DNA of 46,632 bases from Streptomyces sp. CoH27 (GTDB taxonomy: Bacteria; Actinomycetota; Actinomycetes; Streptomycetales; Streptomycetaceae). This document shows, in pieces, positions 1-9,092 of the stretch (position 1 is the first letter of the stretch; every line of letters begins with the position of its first letter). The translations under genes were made by a program, and so were the position numbers. The notes under the pieces were generated by a model. The model worked only from the letters and a program-made list of their open reading frames with translations, made no database searches and had not been told where the DNA came from. Location of the stretch: assembly GCF_020181035.1 (NCBI RefSeq), contig NZ_JAIQYY010000011.1, positions 254,658 to 301,289 of the forward strand, given 5' to 3'.

Positions 1-473
1 CGCCGTCACGGGCGGGCGCGCCGACTCGACCAGAGACACCAGACCGGACGGAGACGGCGCCCCAGCCAGAAGCAGCCACACGCGCAGCCGTAGGCGGAGC
101 CACAGCCGTACGCCCGGCAGGCACGTCGGACCGGACGGGCGCGCCGTCACGGGCGGAAGCGGCGCTCCGGCCGGCGGCGGTGCGCCCGGCGGCCGACCGA
201 ACCGAAGCGGTGCGCAGGGCCGAGCCACCCCGCCCGACGGAGCCACCGGAATCGGCCGAAGCCCTCGACCCGGCCGCCCCACGCCGTGCGCCGTGTGAAG
301 CGCCCGAGTCACCCCGCCGGCCCGAGCCCGCCCGGCCGGGCGGGCCGCCGGAGCCGGCCAAGGGCCCCGAGTCGGCCGGGCGGTCGAGGCCGGGTCGGCC
401 GACGAGGTCGGTCGGTGACCCCGGGTCGGGTGGGGCGTCCGGGCGCGGGGGTGGCGAGGGCCTGCGAGGGTGG
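1..473. other. Unassigned GC-rich stretch at left edge
   Basis: No gene can be called with confidence. Two reading possibilities exist. A plus-strand frame beginning at base 2 stays open to a TGA at 296-298 and would be a Gly/Arg/Pro-rich C-terminal tail of a gene entering from the left; it contains a 14-bp direct repeat (GCCGTCACGGGCGG at 2 and 143, 141 bp apart, so in the same frame). Two minus-strand frames are also open throughout, one giving a Ser/Gly/Ala-rich translation, but neither has an ATG or a convincing ribosome binding site. Third-position GC does not separate these options because every frame is GC-rich. Confidence 0.3.
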
Positions 474-1043
474 TTACGCGGCACCATGCGAGCGGCGGCG
501 GAGGCGGAACCAGACCGCTGTGCCGACGGCGGCCAGGCCCACGGCGGCGGCGCCGACGACCGGGGTGAAGGCCTCGCTGCGGGCCAGGCCGCCCGCACCG
601 GCCGGCGGGCCGCCGTTCGGCCTGCCCACCGTGTTCGAGCAGTGGATGCTCAGGATCTTGCTCTTGGCCGCGCCGGTGACGCCCGGGACGTTCCAGCTGA
701 GTTTGTACTGACCGCCGGGCAGCACCAGGTTGGCGCTGATCGCGGTGCCCGTGGGCAGGGCGAGGGTGCCGGAGAGCGAGGTGTTGGGGAGGGCGGTGGC
801 GGAGACAGCGGCCTGGGGGACAATGTTCCAGGTGACCGTCTGGTTCGGGGTGAAGTTGGTGGCGTCCAGGTAGAAACGGCACAGCTTTGCCTGGTTGGGT
901 TGCGCACCGGCTACCGCGCCCAGTACGTGGACGCTGATGTCGGCGGTCGGCGCGGCCACGGCCGGTCCGCCCAGGAAGACGGTTCCCGTGAGGGTGAGGG
1001 CCGACCAGGCGGCGGCGCGACGGGGCAGGGACGGCGTCGGCAT
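474..1043 (-). CDS. Secreted surface protein with C-terminal membrane anchor
   Basis: 189 residues. An N-terminal signal peptide (Arg-Arg, then a hydrophobic run ending near AVAAPTAD) is followed by a globular region of about 110 residues with two cysteines, a Gly/Pro-rich linker, one transmembrane helix near residues 160-180 and a terminal Arg-rich stop-transfer tail (RLRRRSHGAA). This is the architecture of a membrane-anchored extracellular protein. No LPxTG-type sortase motif is visible. The ATG at 1043 is preferred over the GTG at 1052 because GGAG lies 8 nt upstream of it. The family is not recognised and the role is unknown. The next minus-strand gene upstream, the MFS transporter, ends at 1140. 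Confidence 0.75.
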   Translation of the reverse strand: MPTPSLPRRAAAWSALTLTGTVFLGGPAVAAPTADISVHVLGAVAGAQPNQAKLCRFYLDATNFTPNQTVTWNIVPQAAVSATALPNTSLSGTLALPTGTAISANLVLPGGQYKLSWNVPGVTGAAKSKILSIHCSNTVGRPNGGPPAGAGGLARSEAFTPVVGAAAVGLAAVGTAVWFRLRRRSHGAA

Positions 1044-1139
1044 GAACCACACTCCGAATCAGGCGATTTACATACAAGTTGCGTCACCTGACTCTGTGTC
1101 ACCTACGCACCCCTCGCCCGGAAGCGGCACCGCGCGTCC

Positions 1140-2378
1140 TCAGATATCGCCCTTCCGGCTCAACGGCGATCGCGCCCTCCACCGTGCCCCCGCCGCCGCC
1201 TGCCGCCCCTCCCCCGGCGTCCGCGACCGGACCGCCACCCCCGCCGACACCAGCAGCAACGCCCCCAGCATCACGAACGGCGCCGCCACACCCGCCACCC
1301 CGGCGACCAGACCGGCGGCGGCCGGGGCGGCGACCTGACCGAGCCGGTTGCCGGTCAGGCGCAGGGCGAGCGCGGTGGAGCGGGCCTCGTCGGGCGCGGC
1401 CTGCACCACGGTCGTCATCGACAGCGGCTGGCCCACCCCGAGGCAGAAGCCGAGCAGCGTGAGGAGTACGCCGAGCGCCCACACCGGCACCAGAAGGGCG
1501 ATCCCGGCGCACAGCAGCGCCGCCAGGAAGCAGGTCACGGTGAGCAGCGCGGGCCGGCCCAGCAGCCGGAGCAGCGGGGTGAGGACCAGGCGGCAGGCGA
1601 TCGTCGCCCCGGCGCGCAGGCTCAGCAGTACGCCGATCAGCGACGGGGCGATGCCGCGGTGCTCGCCGACGACGGGAAGGTACGCGGTGAGGATGTCCGT
1701 GGCGGAGAGGACCGACAGGCTGATCAGCATGCCCGCGGGGACGCCCCGGGCGCCCAGGATGCGGCCGACCGGGACCCGGTCGCCTTGCGGGGCGCGGGAC
1801 GTGACCGTCGTACGGTCCTCGATGCGCCACAGCGAGGTGAAGGCGACGGCCGCCCCCGCGCCCGCCGCCACGAGGGCGCCGGCGCTGCTGCGCGCCATGT
1901 CGGGGCCGCTGATCAACGCGCCGGCGGCCACCGGGCCGAGGAGTTGGCCCAGGGATGCGCCGATGGTGAAGTGGCCGAAGTTGCGGTCCTGTTCGTGCGG
2001 CGCGGACTGGCGGGCGACGAGCGACTGGGCGCCGATGACGAAGCAGAGGTGGCCGAGGCCCATCACCCCGCTCCAGACCGCCATCGCCCAGAGGGAGTTC
2101 ACCACTCCGCTGAGCGCACAGCCGCCGGAGATGAGGACCACGCCCGCCGGGAGCAGGGGCGCGCACCGTCCGTGGTCGGTACGCCGGCCGAGCGGTACGG
2201 CGGCGAAGAGGGGCAGCAGGGCGTACACGCCGGCGATGACACCCACCGCCCGCTCGTCGGCGCCGAGCGCGAGGGCCCGGTAGGAGACGGCGGGCCGGGC
2301 CATCGACACCGCCCCCTGCGCGAAGCCGAAGGCGAGGACGAGGCGCAGCAGCCAGCCGCGGTTCCCACCGGGCGCCAT
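1140..2378 (-). CDS. MFS transporter
   Basis: 412 residues with about 12 predicted membrane segments, as expected for the major facilitator superfamily. The loop after TM2 carries a typical MFS motif-A-like sequence (GRRTDHGR near residue 64). The substrate cannot be read from the sequence. A good purine-rich site (GGAAGGGA) precedes the ATG. The gene starts 22 bp after the end of the disrupted CitMHS gene on the same strand, so the two were probably one transcript (CitMHS then MFS). If the upstream gene is no longer translated to its end, polar effects on this gene are possible. Confidence 0.85.
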   Translation of the reverse strand: MAPGGNRGWLLRLVLAFGFAQGAVSMARPAVSYRALALGADERAVGVIAGVYALLPLFAAVPLGRRTDHGRCAPLLPAGVVLISGGCALSGVVNSLWAMAVWSGVMGLGHLCFVIGAQSLVARQSAPHEQDRNFGHFTIGASLGQLLGPVAAGALISGPDMARSSAGALVAAGAGAAVAFTSLWRIEDRTTVTSRAPQGDRVPVGRILGARGVPAGMLISLSVLSATDILTAYLPVVGEHRGIAPSLIGVLLSLRAGATIACRLVLTPLLRLLGRPALLTVTCFLAALLCAGIALLVPVWALGVLLTLLGFCLGVGQPLSMTTVVQAAPDEARSTALALRLTGNRLGQVAAPAAAGLVAGVAGVAAPFVMLGALLLVSAGVAVRSRTPGEGRQAAAGARWRARSPLSRKGDI

Positions 2379-2400
2379 GGACCGTTCCCTTCCTGGAGGT

Positions 2401-3818
2401 TCAGATGATGCCGAAGAGGATTCCTGCCCCGAGCACGACCAGCGATGTCAGGGCGGCCCACTTGACCACGAACCGGGTGTGGTCGCCGAACTCCACCTTG
2501 GCCATGCCGACCAGCACGTAGACGGCCGGGACGAGCGGGCTGGACATGTGCAGGGGCTGGCCGATGATCGAGGCGCGGGCGATCTCCAGCGTGGACACGC
2601 CGTGCGCCTGGCCGGCCTCGGCGAGCACCGGAAGGATGCCGAAGTAGAAGCCGTCGTTGGACATGAAGTACGTGAGCGGGATGCTCAGCACACCGGTGGC
2701 GAGGGCCATGTGCGGGCCCATGCCGGCGGGGATGCCGTCCACCAGCCACTTCGCCATGTGGTCGACCATGCCGGTGCCCTGGAGCACGCCGGTGAAGACG
2801 GCGGCGGCGAAGACCATGCCGGCGACGTTGAGGACGTTCTCGGCGTGGGCGGCGATCCGGGCCTTCTGGTCGGGCATCCGGGGGAAGTCGACGGTCAGGG
2901 CGAGGGCGGCGCCGAGCAGGAACAGCACCGGGATCGGCAGCCACTCCATGATCATGGCGGTGAGCAGGGTGACGGTGAGCAGCGCGTTGAACCAGTACAG
3001 CCTGGGGCGGAGCGTCGCACGGTGGGGGTCGAGTCCCTGGAAGCCCTCGGGCTCCTCGGGCAGACCGGCGCCGGAGGCCGAACCCCCGGTGTGTGCCCGC
3101 GACGTGTCGGAGCCGGCGCCGACGAGAACGGACTCCCTCTCCTCCACCCGGACCTCGTCCAGCGTGAGGACGCCGAGCCGCTTGCGTTCGCGGCGGCCGA
3201 GGACGTACGAGAGGACCAGGACGAACAGCAGGCCCATGGCCAGGGCCGGAATCATCGGCACGAAGATGTCGCTCGCGTCGACCTTCAGCGCGGTCGCGGC
3301 GGTGGGGGTCCCCCCGCGCGAGCGAAGCCGAGCGTGGGGGAGGTCGGGCCGCCCCACGGCAGCGTGTTCATCACTCCGTTGGCCATGGCGGCCACACCGG
3401 TCATCACGACCAGGGACATCTTCAGGCGCTTGTACAGCGGGTACATCGCCGAGACGGTGATCATGAAGGTGGTGGAGCCGTCGCCGTCCAGGGAGACGAT
3501 CGCGGCGAGGACCGCCGTGCCGACGACGATGCGCAGCGGATCGGCCTTGCAGAACCTCAGGATGCCCCGCACGATCGGGTCGAAGAGGCCGACGTCGATC
3601 ATCACGCCGAAGTAGACGATCGCGAACATGAGCATCGCCGCGGTGGGCGCGAGGCTGGTGACTCCGTCGATGACGTAGTCGCCGAGCTGGGCGCCCTTGC
3701 CGACGAACACACAGAAGAGTGCGGGGATCAGCACGAGCGCCGCGATCGGCGACATCTTCTTCAGCATGATCAGGACCAGGAAGGTCGCGATCATGGCGAA
3801 GCCGAGGATGGTGAGCAT
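2401..3818 (-). pseudogene. CitMHS-family citrate transporter, frameshifted by a 41-bp repeat
   Basis: Two overlapping fragments together make a complete CitMHS (metal-citrate:proton symporter) protein. The first starts at ATG 3818 (MLTILGFAMIATFLVLIMLK) and runs through the family's NTLPWGGP motif. The second resumes at ATALKVDASDIF and continues to the stop at 2401. Between them, bases 3301-3341 form a 41-nt GC hairpin flanked by GGT on both sides. 41 is not a multiple of 3. Removing it joins GGPT to AATALKVDAS in frame, giving 458 residues, close to the usual family length. As it stands, translation leaves frame into SPTLGFARAGGPPPP and stops near 3285. Homologs may carry two extra residues at the junction, so the exact native sequence is uncertain, but the frame break would remain. 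The downstream fragment has its own ATG at 3357 but would lack half the membrane helices. Confidence 0.85.
3301..3341. repeat. 41-bp hairpin repeat inserted in the citrate transporter gene
   Basis: The insert begins GGTGGGGGTCCCCCC and ends TGGGGGA, with GGT repeated at both borders (3301-3303 and 3342-3344). Its ends can pair (TCCCCC with GGGGGA), and an internal GAGCGAAGCCGAGC portion forms the loop. The same terminal signature, GGGGGTCCCCCC followed by TGGGGGAG, recurs at 41045-41074 inside the MITE-like element, so this is a dispersed genomic repeat and not random sequence. Confidence 0.75.
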
Positions 3819-3896
3819 GAGTGGATACCTAACGTTCGCCCTTGAACATCCCACCTGGGGGTCGGCGGTGCGATGACGTTAGGTCCGTTCAAACGG

Positions 3897-3915
3897 CGTC
3901 AACAAGACGTTGACG
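3897..3915. promoter_or_regulatory. Palindromic operator upstream of the CitMHS gene
   Basis: A perfect inverted repeat, CGTCAAC-N5-GTTGACG, lies about 80 bp upstream of the CitMHS start and between it and the end of the molybdopterin oxidoreductase gene. A 7-5-7 symmetry suits a dimeric regulator. The cognate regulator is unknown. It is a candidate control site for the CitMHS-MFS unit. Confidence 0.5.
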
Positions 3916-3942
3916 TGCGAGCAATAAGCGCAGAATTCCAGG

Positions 3943-6174
3943 TCACAGGCTTGCGGTGAGCTGGACGGGGATGCCGTTCAGGACAGCGTTGCCGGACAGC
4001 GGGTCGAGTTGGCTGCCGTCGAGGAGCTGGTTGACGTTGACGCCGGGGCTGCCGGAGGCGTGCCCGAGGCGGGTGCCGGGGCGGTCGTGGCCCCAGCCGT
4101 GCGGCAGGCTCACCACCCCGGGCCGGACCCCGTCGGTCACCTCGGCGGGGGCCACCACTTCTCCCCCGGCGCCCTTGACGCGTACGTCCGCCCCGTCCCG
4201 GACGCCGAGCCGGGCCGCGTCCTCGGGGTGGATGTGCAGGGTGCAGCGGTTGGAGCCGCCGGTGAGGGCGGGCACGTTGTGCATCCAGCTGTTGTTGGAG
4301 CGCAGATGGCGGCGGCCGACGAGGACCAGTCCGGCGGGGCGTTCGCGCAGCGCCGCGCGGAGCCGGGGCAGGTCGGCGGCGAGCGGCTCGGGCAGCAGCT
4401 CGACCTTGCCGCTGCGGGTCTTCAGCGGCTGCGGCAGCCGTGGGCGCAGCGGGCCGAGGTCGATGCCGTGCGGGTGGGCGAGCAGCTCGGCAAGGCTCAG
4501 CCCGTCGGGCCGTACGCCGAAGCCGTCGCCGTAGGGGCCGAGGCGCAGCATCATGTCCAGCCGGCGCTCGGGGCCGCTCTCGCCGGTGAGCCGGGCCGCG
4601 AGTTCCTTCGGGTCACGGCCGTACACGGGCGAGTGCTCCTCCTGTACGGCCTTGCCGAGGGTCTGCTCGATGACCAGGGTGTCCACGGCTGCCGGGTCGG
4701 CGCCGTGCATGCCGGTGGCCGCGAGGATCAGCCGGGCGAGGATCTCGCTCTCGGCCATGCGGCCGGGCTCCAGCGGGACGGCGGGGCGGGTGTAGCGGAC
4801 CTGGTTGCGCACGGCGAGGGTGTTGAAGGCGAAGTCGTGGTGCGGGCTCTGGGACGGTGGGGGCGGGGGCAGCACGACGTGGGCGTGGCGCGAGGTCTCG
4901 TTGAGGTACGGGTCGACGCTGACCATGAAGTCCAGGGACTCCAGGGCCTTGTCGAGGCGGTCGCCGTCGGGTGCGGACAGCACCGGGTTGGCGGCGACGG
5001 CGATCAGCGCGCGGACCGGTTCGCCTCGGCCGGTGACGGTGTCGATCTCCTCCGCCAGAGCGGAGAGCGGCAACTCGCCCTTGGCCTCGGGAAGGTGCCG
5101 TACCCGGGAGTGCCAGCGGCCGAGGGTGAAGCCGTGGCCGGGGCCCGCCGGGCGCGGGGTCTTGTCGGTGGCGGCCTGCGGGAAGAGGGCGCCGCCGGGC
5201 CGGTCGAGGTTGCCGGTGAGGATGTTGAGCACGTCGACCAGCCAGCTCGCCAGGGTGCCGTGCGGGACGGTGCAGCTGCCGATGCGGGCGTAGACGGCTG
5301 CGGTGGGGGCGGCGGCCAGTTCGCGGGCGAGGGTGCGGATGAGGTCCGCGTCGAGGTCACAGGCCTCGGACACGGCCTCGGGCGTGAAGTCGCCGAGTGC
5401 GTCCTGGAGTTCGGCGACGTCCGTGACGTGCGGGGCGAGGTGCGCGAGGTCGGCCAGGTCCTCCGCGAAGAGGGTGTGCGCCATCGCGGCGAGCAGCAGG
5501 GCGTCGGTGCCGGGCCGGATCGCCAGGTGCCGGTCGGCGAGTTTCGCCGTGCGGGTGCGGCGCGGGTCCACCACGGTCAGGTGTCCGCCGCGGGCCTTGA
5601 GCGCCTTGAGCTTGCCCGGGAAGTCGGGGGCGGTGCACAGACTGCCGTTGGACTCCAGCGGGTTGGCGCCGATGAGGAGCAGATGGTCGGTGCGGTCCAG
5701 GTCGGGCACCGGGATGGCGTAGGCGTCACCGAAGAGCAGCCCGCTGGAGACGTGCTTGGGCATCTGGTCGACCGTGGAGGCGGTGAACAGGCTGCGGGTG
5801 CGCAGGGCGGCGATCAGGACCGGCGGATAGAGCGCGCCGGCCACGGTGTGGACGTTGGGATTGCCGAGGACCACGCCGACGGCGTCGGGGCCGTGCCCCT
5901 CCACGACCGGGCGGAGCCCTGCGGCCACCGCGTCGAAGGCCTCCTGCCAACTCGCCTCGCGCAGACGGCCGTTCTCCCGGACGAGCGGGGTGCGCAGCCG
6001 GTCGGGGTCGCCGTCGACGGCCCCGAAGGAGGCGCCCTTGGGGCAGATGAAGCCCTTGCTGAAGACGTCCTCGCGGTCACCGCGGGCGCCGGTGACCCGG
6101 GTGCCCTCGATGGTGAGGGTCAGCCCGCAGGTGGCCTCGCACAGGGGGCAGATTCGCAGGGCGGTGCGGGACAC
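3943..6174 (-). CDS. Molybdopterin-dependent oxidoreductase with 4Fe-4S motif
   Basis: 743 residues, of the formate dehydrogenase / nitrate reductase / DMSO reductase superfamily. The N-terminus carries the Fe4S4 ligand set C9-x2-C12-x3-C16-x27-C44 (CPLCEATC and FICPKG). The central region binds the bis-MGD cofactor (IGANPLESNG, VVDPRRTRTA), and the C-terminal molydopterin dinucleotide-binding domain includes HNVPALTGGSNRCTLHIHP and PHGWGHDRPG. There is no twin-arginine signal, so the enzyme is predicted to be cytoplasmic. I could not identify the protein ligand to Mo with certainty (region STVDQMPKHVSS) and cannot name the substrate. Start: GTG at 6174 with GGGAGGA just upstream; longer versions would add an Arg/Pro-rich stretch unlike the family. 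A TetR gene lies 102 bp upstream on the same strand and may regulate it. Confidence 0.85.
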   Translation of the reverse strand: MSRTALRICPLCEATCGLTLTIEGTRVTGARGDREDVFSKGFICPKGASFGAVDGDPDRLRTPLVRENGRLREASWQEAFDAVAAGLRPVVEGHGPDAVGVVLGNPNVHTVAGALYPPVLIAALRTRSLFTASTVDQMPKHVSSGLLFGDAYAIPVPDLDRTDHLLLIGANPLESNGSLCTAPDFPGKLKALKARGGHLTVVDPRRTRTAKLADRHLAIRPGTDALLLAAMAHTLFAEDLADLAHLAPHVTDVAELQDALGDFTPEAVSEACDLDADLIRTLARELAAAPTAAVYARIGSCTVPHGTLASWLVDVLNILTGNLDRPGGALFPQAATDKTPRPAGPGHGFTLGRWHSRVRHLPEAKGELPLSALAEEIDTVTGRGEPVRALIAVAANPVLSAPDGDRLDKALESLDFMVSVDPYLNETSRHAHVVLPPPPPSQSPHHDFAFNTLAVRNQVRYTRPAVPLEPGRMAESEILARLILAATGMHGADPAAVDTLVIEQTLGKAVQEEHSPVYGRDPKELAARLTGESGPERRLDMMLRLGPYGDGFGVRPDGLSLAELLAHPHGIDLGPLRPRLPQPLKTRSGKVELLPEPLAADLPRLRAALRERPAGLVLVGRRHLRSNNSWMHNVPALTGGSNRCTLHIHPEDAARLGVRDGADVRVKGAGGEVVAPAEVTDGVRPGVVSLPHGWGHDRPGTRLGHASGSPGVNVNQLLDGSQLDPLSGNAVLNGIPVQLTASL

Positions 6175-6276
6175 GGGTCCTCCCAGGGACGGGGCGCGGG
6201 CAGCTGGTCCGGGCCGCCGAGCATACCGACCGGTACGCATGGAGGGGAGACCCCGTGTGCGACTTCCCGGGCGGAC

Positions 6277-6894
6277 TCAGTCCAGCACGCGCGCCAGATA
6301 CGCCCGCAGCAGCTCGCGCGTCTCGGCGATGATCGCCTCGTCACCCTCCGGATCCGTGCGGAAGGCCAGCTGGACGAGGGTGTCGGCGCTCTCCACGGCG
6401 ACCAGGAAGACCCGGCGCAGATCCTCGTCCGGGGTGCGGCCGACATACCCGGAGAGCAGCCGGATCAGCCGGTCGGCGACCCGGGTGTTGGGTTCGGCAT
6501 GGCGGGTGCCGACCGGTATCTGATTGCCGAAGTCGACCAGCGAGAAGCCGGGCGCCGTGCGTTTCATGGCGAGATACTCGTCCAGGACGGCGTCCATCGC
6601 GGCCCGCCAGTCCCCCGCGCGCGCCTGCTTCAGCCGCTCGGTGACGCGCTCGGTGTAGCGCTCCAGGTTGCGCTGGGCAAGGGCGTCGGCCATCTGCCGC
6701 TTGTTGCCGAAGAAGCGGTAGACGGAGCCGATGGGCACACCGGCGCGCAGCGCGACCGCGCGGGTGCTCAGGTCGTCGTAGCCGACCTCGTCGAGGAGTT
6801 CGGCGCAGGCGTCGAGGATCCTGGTCAGCCGTTCGGCGCTGCGGCGCTGAACGGGCGCACGGCGGAGCGATGTCGCGTGGGGCACGGGCTTCAT
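6277..6894 (-). CDS. TetR-family transcriptional regulator
   Basis: 205 residues. The N-terminal TetR DNA-binding domain spans about residues 18-65, with the helix-turn-helix LSTRAVALRAGVPIGSVYRF and the following FGNKRQMADAL typical of the family. The C-terminal ligand-binding half is divergent. It precedes the molybdopterin oxidoreductase on the same strand by about 100 bp, so local regulation of that gene is plausible but unproven. It faces away from nothing recognisable upstream: only 65 bp separate it from the lipoprotein gene end. Confidence 0.9.
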   Translation of the reverse strand: MKPVPHATSLRRAPVQRRSAERLTRILDACAELLDEVGYDDLSTRAVALRAGVPIGSVYRFFGNKRQMADALAQRNLERYTERVTERLKQARAGDWRAAMDAVLDEYLAMKRTAPGFSLVDFGNQIPVGTRHAEPNTRVADRLIRLLSGYVGRTPDEDLRRVFLVAVESADTLVQLAFRTDPEGDEAIIAETRELLRAYLARVLD

Positions 6895-6959
6895 GATGCC
6901 TCTCCGCCTGCGGTCCGGTGAACCTCACCCTCCTCTACGGAAAACAGTGGTCGATGCAC

Positions 6960-7574
6960 TCATCGCACCGGGGAGCCGCCCATCGTGGGCGCGGCCGACG
7001 CCCCGGGACTCCGCGTGGGCGTGTGCGTGGGGCTCTGCACGGGGGCGGTGGGGGTGGAGGCCGGCGCGGGATCCGGGTCCGACACGGTGATGTCGGCGGT
7101 GCTCTGGACCGGCTTGCCGTGGACGGCCCACGCGGTGCCGTCGTCGGCGTACAGGCGCGCGGTCACGTGGTGGGTGCCGTGCGGGACGAGGCGGCCGGGC
7201 AGGTGGTAGTCCGGGGTGCGCAGCCGGGCGGCCTCACGGCCGTCGACGAAGAGGTACGCGAGCCCGCGCCCGGCGACCGCCGTGCGGCCGGCGCCGGGCC
7301 CGGAGCAGCGGAAGTGGCGGAAGGCCAGGCGCACGTCCCAGCCGTCGCGCGGGTCCGGCGTCACCTCGACACCGACCTCGGGTGCGTCCTTCCGGTCGAC
7401 CTCGCGCAGATGCCGGCCGGACTCGTCGGTGTCGTCCAGGACCTTGCCGACCGGCGAGGGCGACTGCGCGCTCGCCCGGGAGTGACCGGTCGCGCAGCCG
7501 GCCGCTCCGAGCGGCAGCAGGACGCACACCGCGAGCGCGGCGAGGGTGCTGCGGATCCACGACGTCGACGGCAT
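6960..7574 (-). CDS. Probable lipoprotein with Pro/Thr-rich tail
   Basis: 204 residues. The signal sequence ends in a lipobox-like LGAAGC with Cys27, predicting lipid attachment and display on the outer face of the membrane. The middle (about 50-150) looks like one beta-rich domain (VRLAFRHFRC, GLAYLFVDGREAARL, YHLPGRLVPHGTHHVTARLY), resembling small copper-chaperone or immunoglobulin-like folds, but no family is recognised with certainty. The last 40 residues are Pro/Thr/Ser-rich low-complexity sequence. It is divergent from hmgA across a 162-bp intergenic region. Confidence 0.7.
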   Translation of the reverse strand: MPSTSWIRSTLAALAVCVLLPLGAAGCATGHSRASAQSPSPVGKVLDDTDESGRHLREVDRKDAPEVGVEVTPDPRDGWDVRLAFRHFRCSGPGAGRTAVAGRGLAYLFVDGREAARLRTPDYHLPGRLVPHGTHHVTARLYADDGTAWAVHGKPVQSTADITVSDPDPAPASTPTAPVQSPTHTPTRSPGASAAPTMGGSPVR

Positions 7575-7691
7575 GCCCGCGAGAGTAGAACAACGTTCCG
7601 GTCGGCCGGATCCACCTGAAGTCGGGTTCCGGCCAGGCCGTGCGCTCCCCCTGAGGGAGTAGGCGATCTCCTCTTGCGCCCACCCCCGCAC

Positions 7692-7715
7692 ATTCCTACG
7701 GTGATACATAGGAAT
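7692..7715. promoter_or_regulatory. Inverted repeat ATTCCTA-N10-TAGGAAT upstream of hmgA
   Basis: Perfect 7-bp arms (7692-7698 and 7709-7715) sit 21 bp upstream of the hmgA start codon and enclose GGTGATAC, in which a -10-like TGATAC can be read. The position would block or abut the hmgA promoter. The GntR/HutC regulator encoded just downstream of hmgA is the obvious candidate to bind it. Confidence 0.5.
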
Positions 7716-7736
7716 CAGGAGCGCAAGGGAGCGATC

Positions 7737-9047
7737 ATGAGCGGGGACACGCGGAAGACCGCCGCGGGACTGTCGTATCTGACCGGGTTCGGCAACGAAC
7801 ACGCCTCGGAGGCGGTGCCGGGCTCCCTGCCCGAGGGCCGCAACTCGCCTCAGCGCGCGCCGCTCGGCCTCTACGCGGAGCAGCTGAGCGGCTCGGCGTT
7901 CACCGAGCCCCGGGCCCACAACCGTCGCTCCTGGCTCTACCGCATCCGCCCGTCGGCCGCTCACCCCGCGTTCACCCGCACCGGCAACGGCGCGATCCGT
8001 ACGGCACCCTTCACCGAAGCCGTGCCCGACCCCAACCGGCTGCGCTGGAACCCGCTGCCCGAGCCGCCCGCCGGTACGGACTTCCTCGCCGGTCTGTGGA
8101 CGCTCGGCGGCAACGGCGACGCGACCCAGCGCACCGGTATGGCCGTGCACCTGTACCACGCCAACGCCTCGATGGAGCGGGTCTTCTCCGACGCCGACGG
8201 GGAGCTGCTGATCATGCCGGAGCGCGGCGGAGTGCTGCTGCACACGGAGTTCGGCCTGCTCGCCGTGGAGCCGTCCCAGGTGGCGCTGATCCCGCGTGGG
8301 GTGCGCTTCCGTGTGCTGCTGCTGGATGATTCCTCCCGGGGTTATGTGTGCGAGAACTACGGTGCCCCCTTCCGCCTCCCCGACCTCGGCCCGATCGGCG
8401 CCAACGGGCTGGCCAACGCCCGGGACTTCCGGGCACCGGTCGCCGCGTACGAGGACGTGGCGGGCCCGGTGGAGGTGGTGAACAAGTTCTGCGGCAACCT
8501 CTGGACGGCGGTCTACGACCACTCCCCGCTCGACGTGGTCGCCTGGCACGGCAACCATGTGCCGTACGTCTATGACCTCCGCCGGTTCAATGTGATCGGC
8601 ACCATCTCCTACGACCACCCGGACCCGTCCATCTTCACGGTCCTGACCTCCCCGTCCGACACCCCCGGTCTGGCCGGTGTCGACTTCGTCGTCTTCGCGC
8701 CGCGCTGGCTGGTGGGCGAGGACACCTTCCGGCCGCCGTACTTCCACCGGAACGTGATGAGCGAGTACATGGGCCTGATCGAGGGCGCCTACGACGCCAA
8801 GGCGGAGGGCTTCGTGCCGGGCGGTGGCTCACTGCACAACATGATGTCGGCGCACGGCCCGGACCGGGAGACCTTCGACCGGGCGAGCGCGGCCGAGCTG
8901 AAGCCGCAGAAGATCGACGACGGGCTGGCCTTCATGTTCGAGACCCGCTGGCCGGTGACCCTCACCCCGCAGGCGGCGGGCGCCGATCACCTCCAGCAGC
9001 GCTACGACGACGTGTGGCGGGGACTTGAGCCCCACTTCCGCGCGTGA
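7737..9047 (+). CDS. hmgA: Homogentisate 1,2-dioxygenase
   Basis: 436 residues, the usual family length. The enzyme opens the ring of homogentisate to maleylacetoacetate in tyrosine and phenylalanine catabolism, in the cytoplasm, with non-heme iron. The signature opening LTGFGNEHASEA and the conserved NRRSWLYRIRPS are present. The iron ligands fit His337 and Glu343 (FHRNVMSEYMG) and His373 (AHGPD), matching His335/Glu341/His371 of the human enzyme. The start ATG follows GGGAG by 6 nt; longer in-frame versions have no Shine-Dalgarno sequence. A GntR-family regulator follows 45 bp downstream on the same strand. The other pathway genes (hppD, fumarylacetoacetase) are not in this window. Confidence 0.97.
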   Translation: MSGDTRKTAAGLSYLTGFGNEHASEAVPGSLPEGRNSPQRAPLGLYAEQLSGSAFTEPRAHNRRSWLYRIRPSAAHPAFTRTGNGAIRTAPFTEAVPDPNRLRWNPLPEPPAGTDFLAGLWTLGGNGDATQRTGMAVHLYHANASMERVFSDADGELLIMPERGGVLLHTEFGLLAVEPSQVALIPRGVRFRVLLLDDSSRGYVCENYGAPFRLPDLGPIGANGLANARDFRAPVAAYEDVAGPVEVVNKFCGNLWTAVYDHSPLDVVAWHGNHVPYVYDLRRFNVIGTISYDHPDPSIFTVLTSPSDTPGLAGVDFVVFAPRWLVGEDTFRPPYFHRNVMSEYMGLIEGAYDAKAEGFVPGGGSLHNMMSAHGPDRETFDRASAAELKPQKIDDGLAFMFETRWPVTLTPQAAGADHLQQRYDDVWRGLEPHFRA

Positions 9048-9092
9048 CACCTCTGTTGCGCCTGATGTTCATCGAAAGGTACGGATAGCCGT

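Noticed and set aside
180..1091. Open plus-strand frame of 303 codons
   Set aside because: It runs antisense through a convincing minus-strand gene with signal peptide and membrane anchor; composition is the Arg/Gly/Pro-rich pattern of a shadow frame in high-GC DNA.
4009..6921. Open plus-strand frame of 970 codons
   Set aside because: Antisense to the molybdopterin oxidoreductase and TetR genes, whose motifs are complete; no domain is seen in the plus-strand translation.
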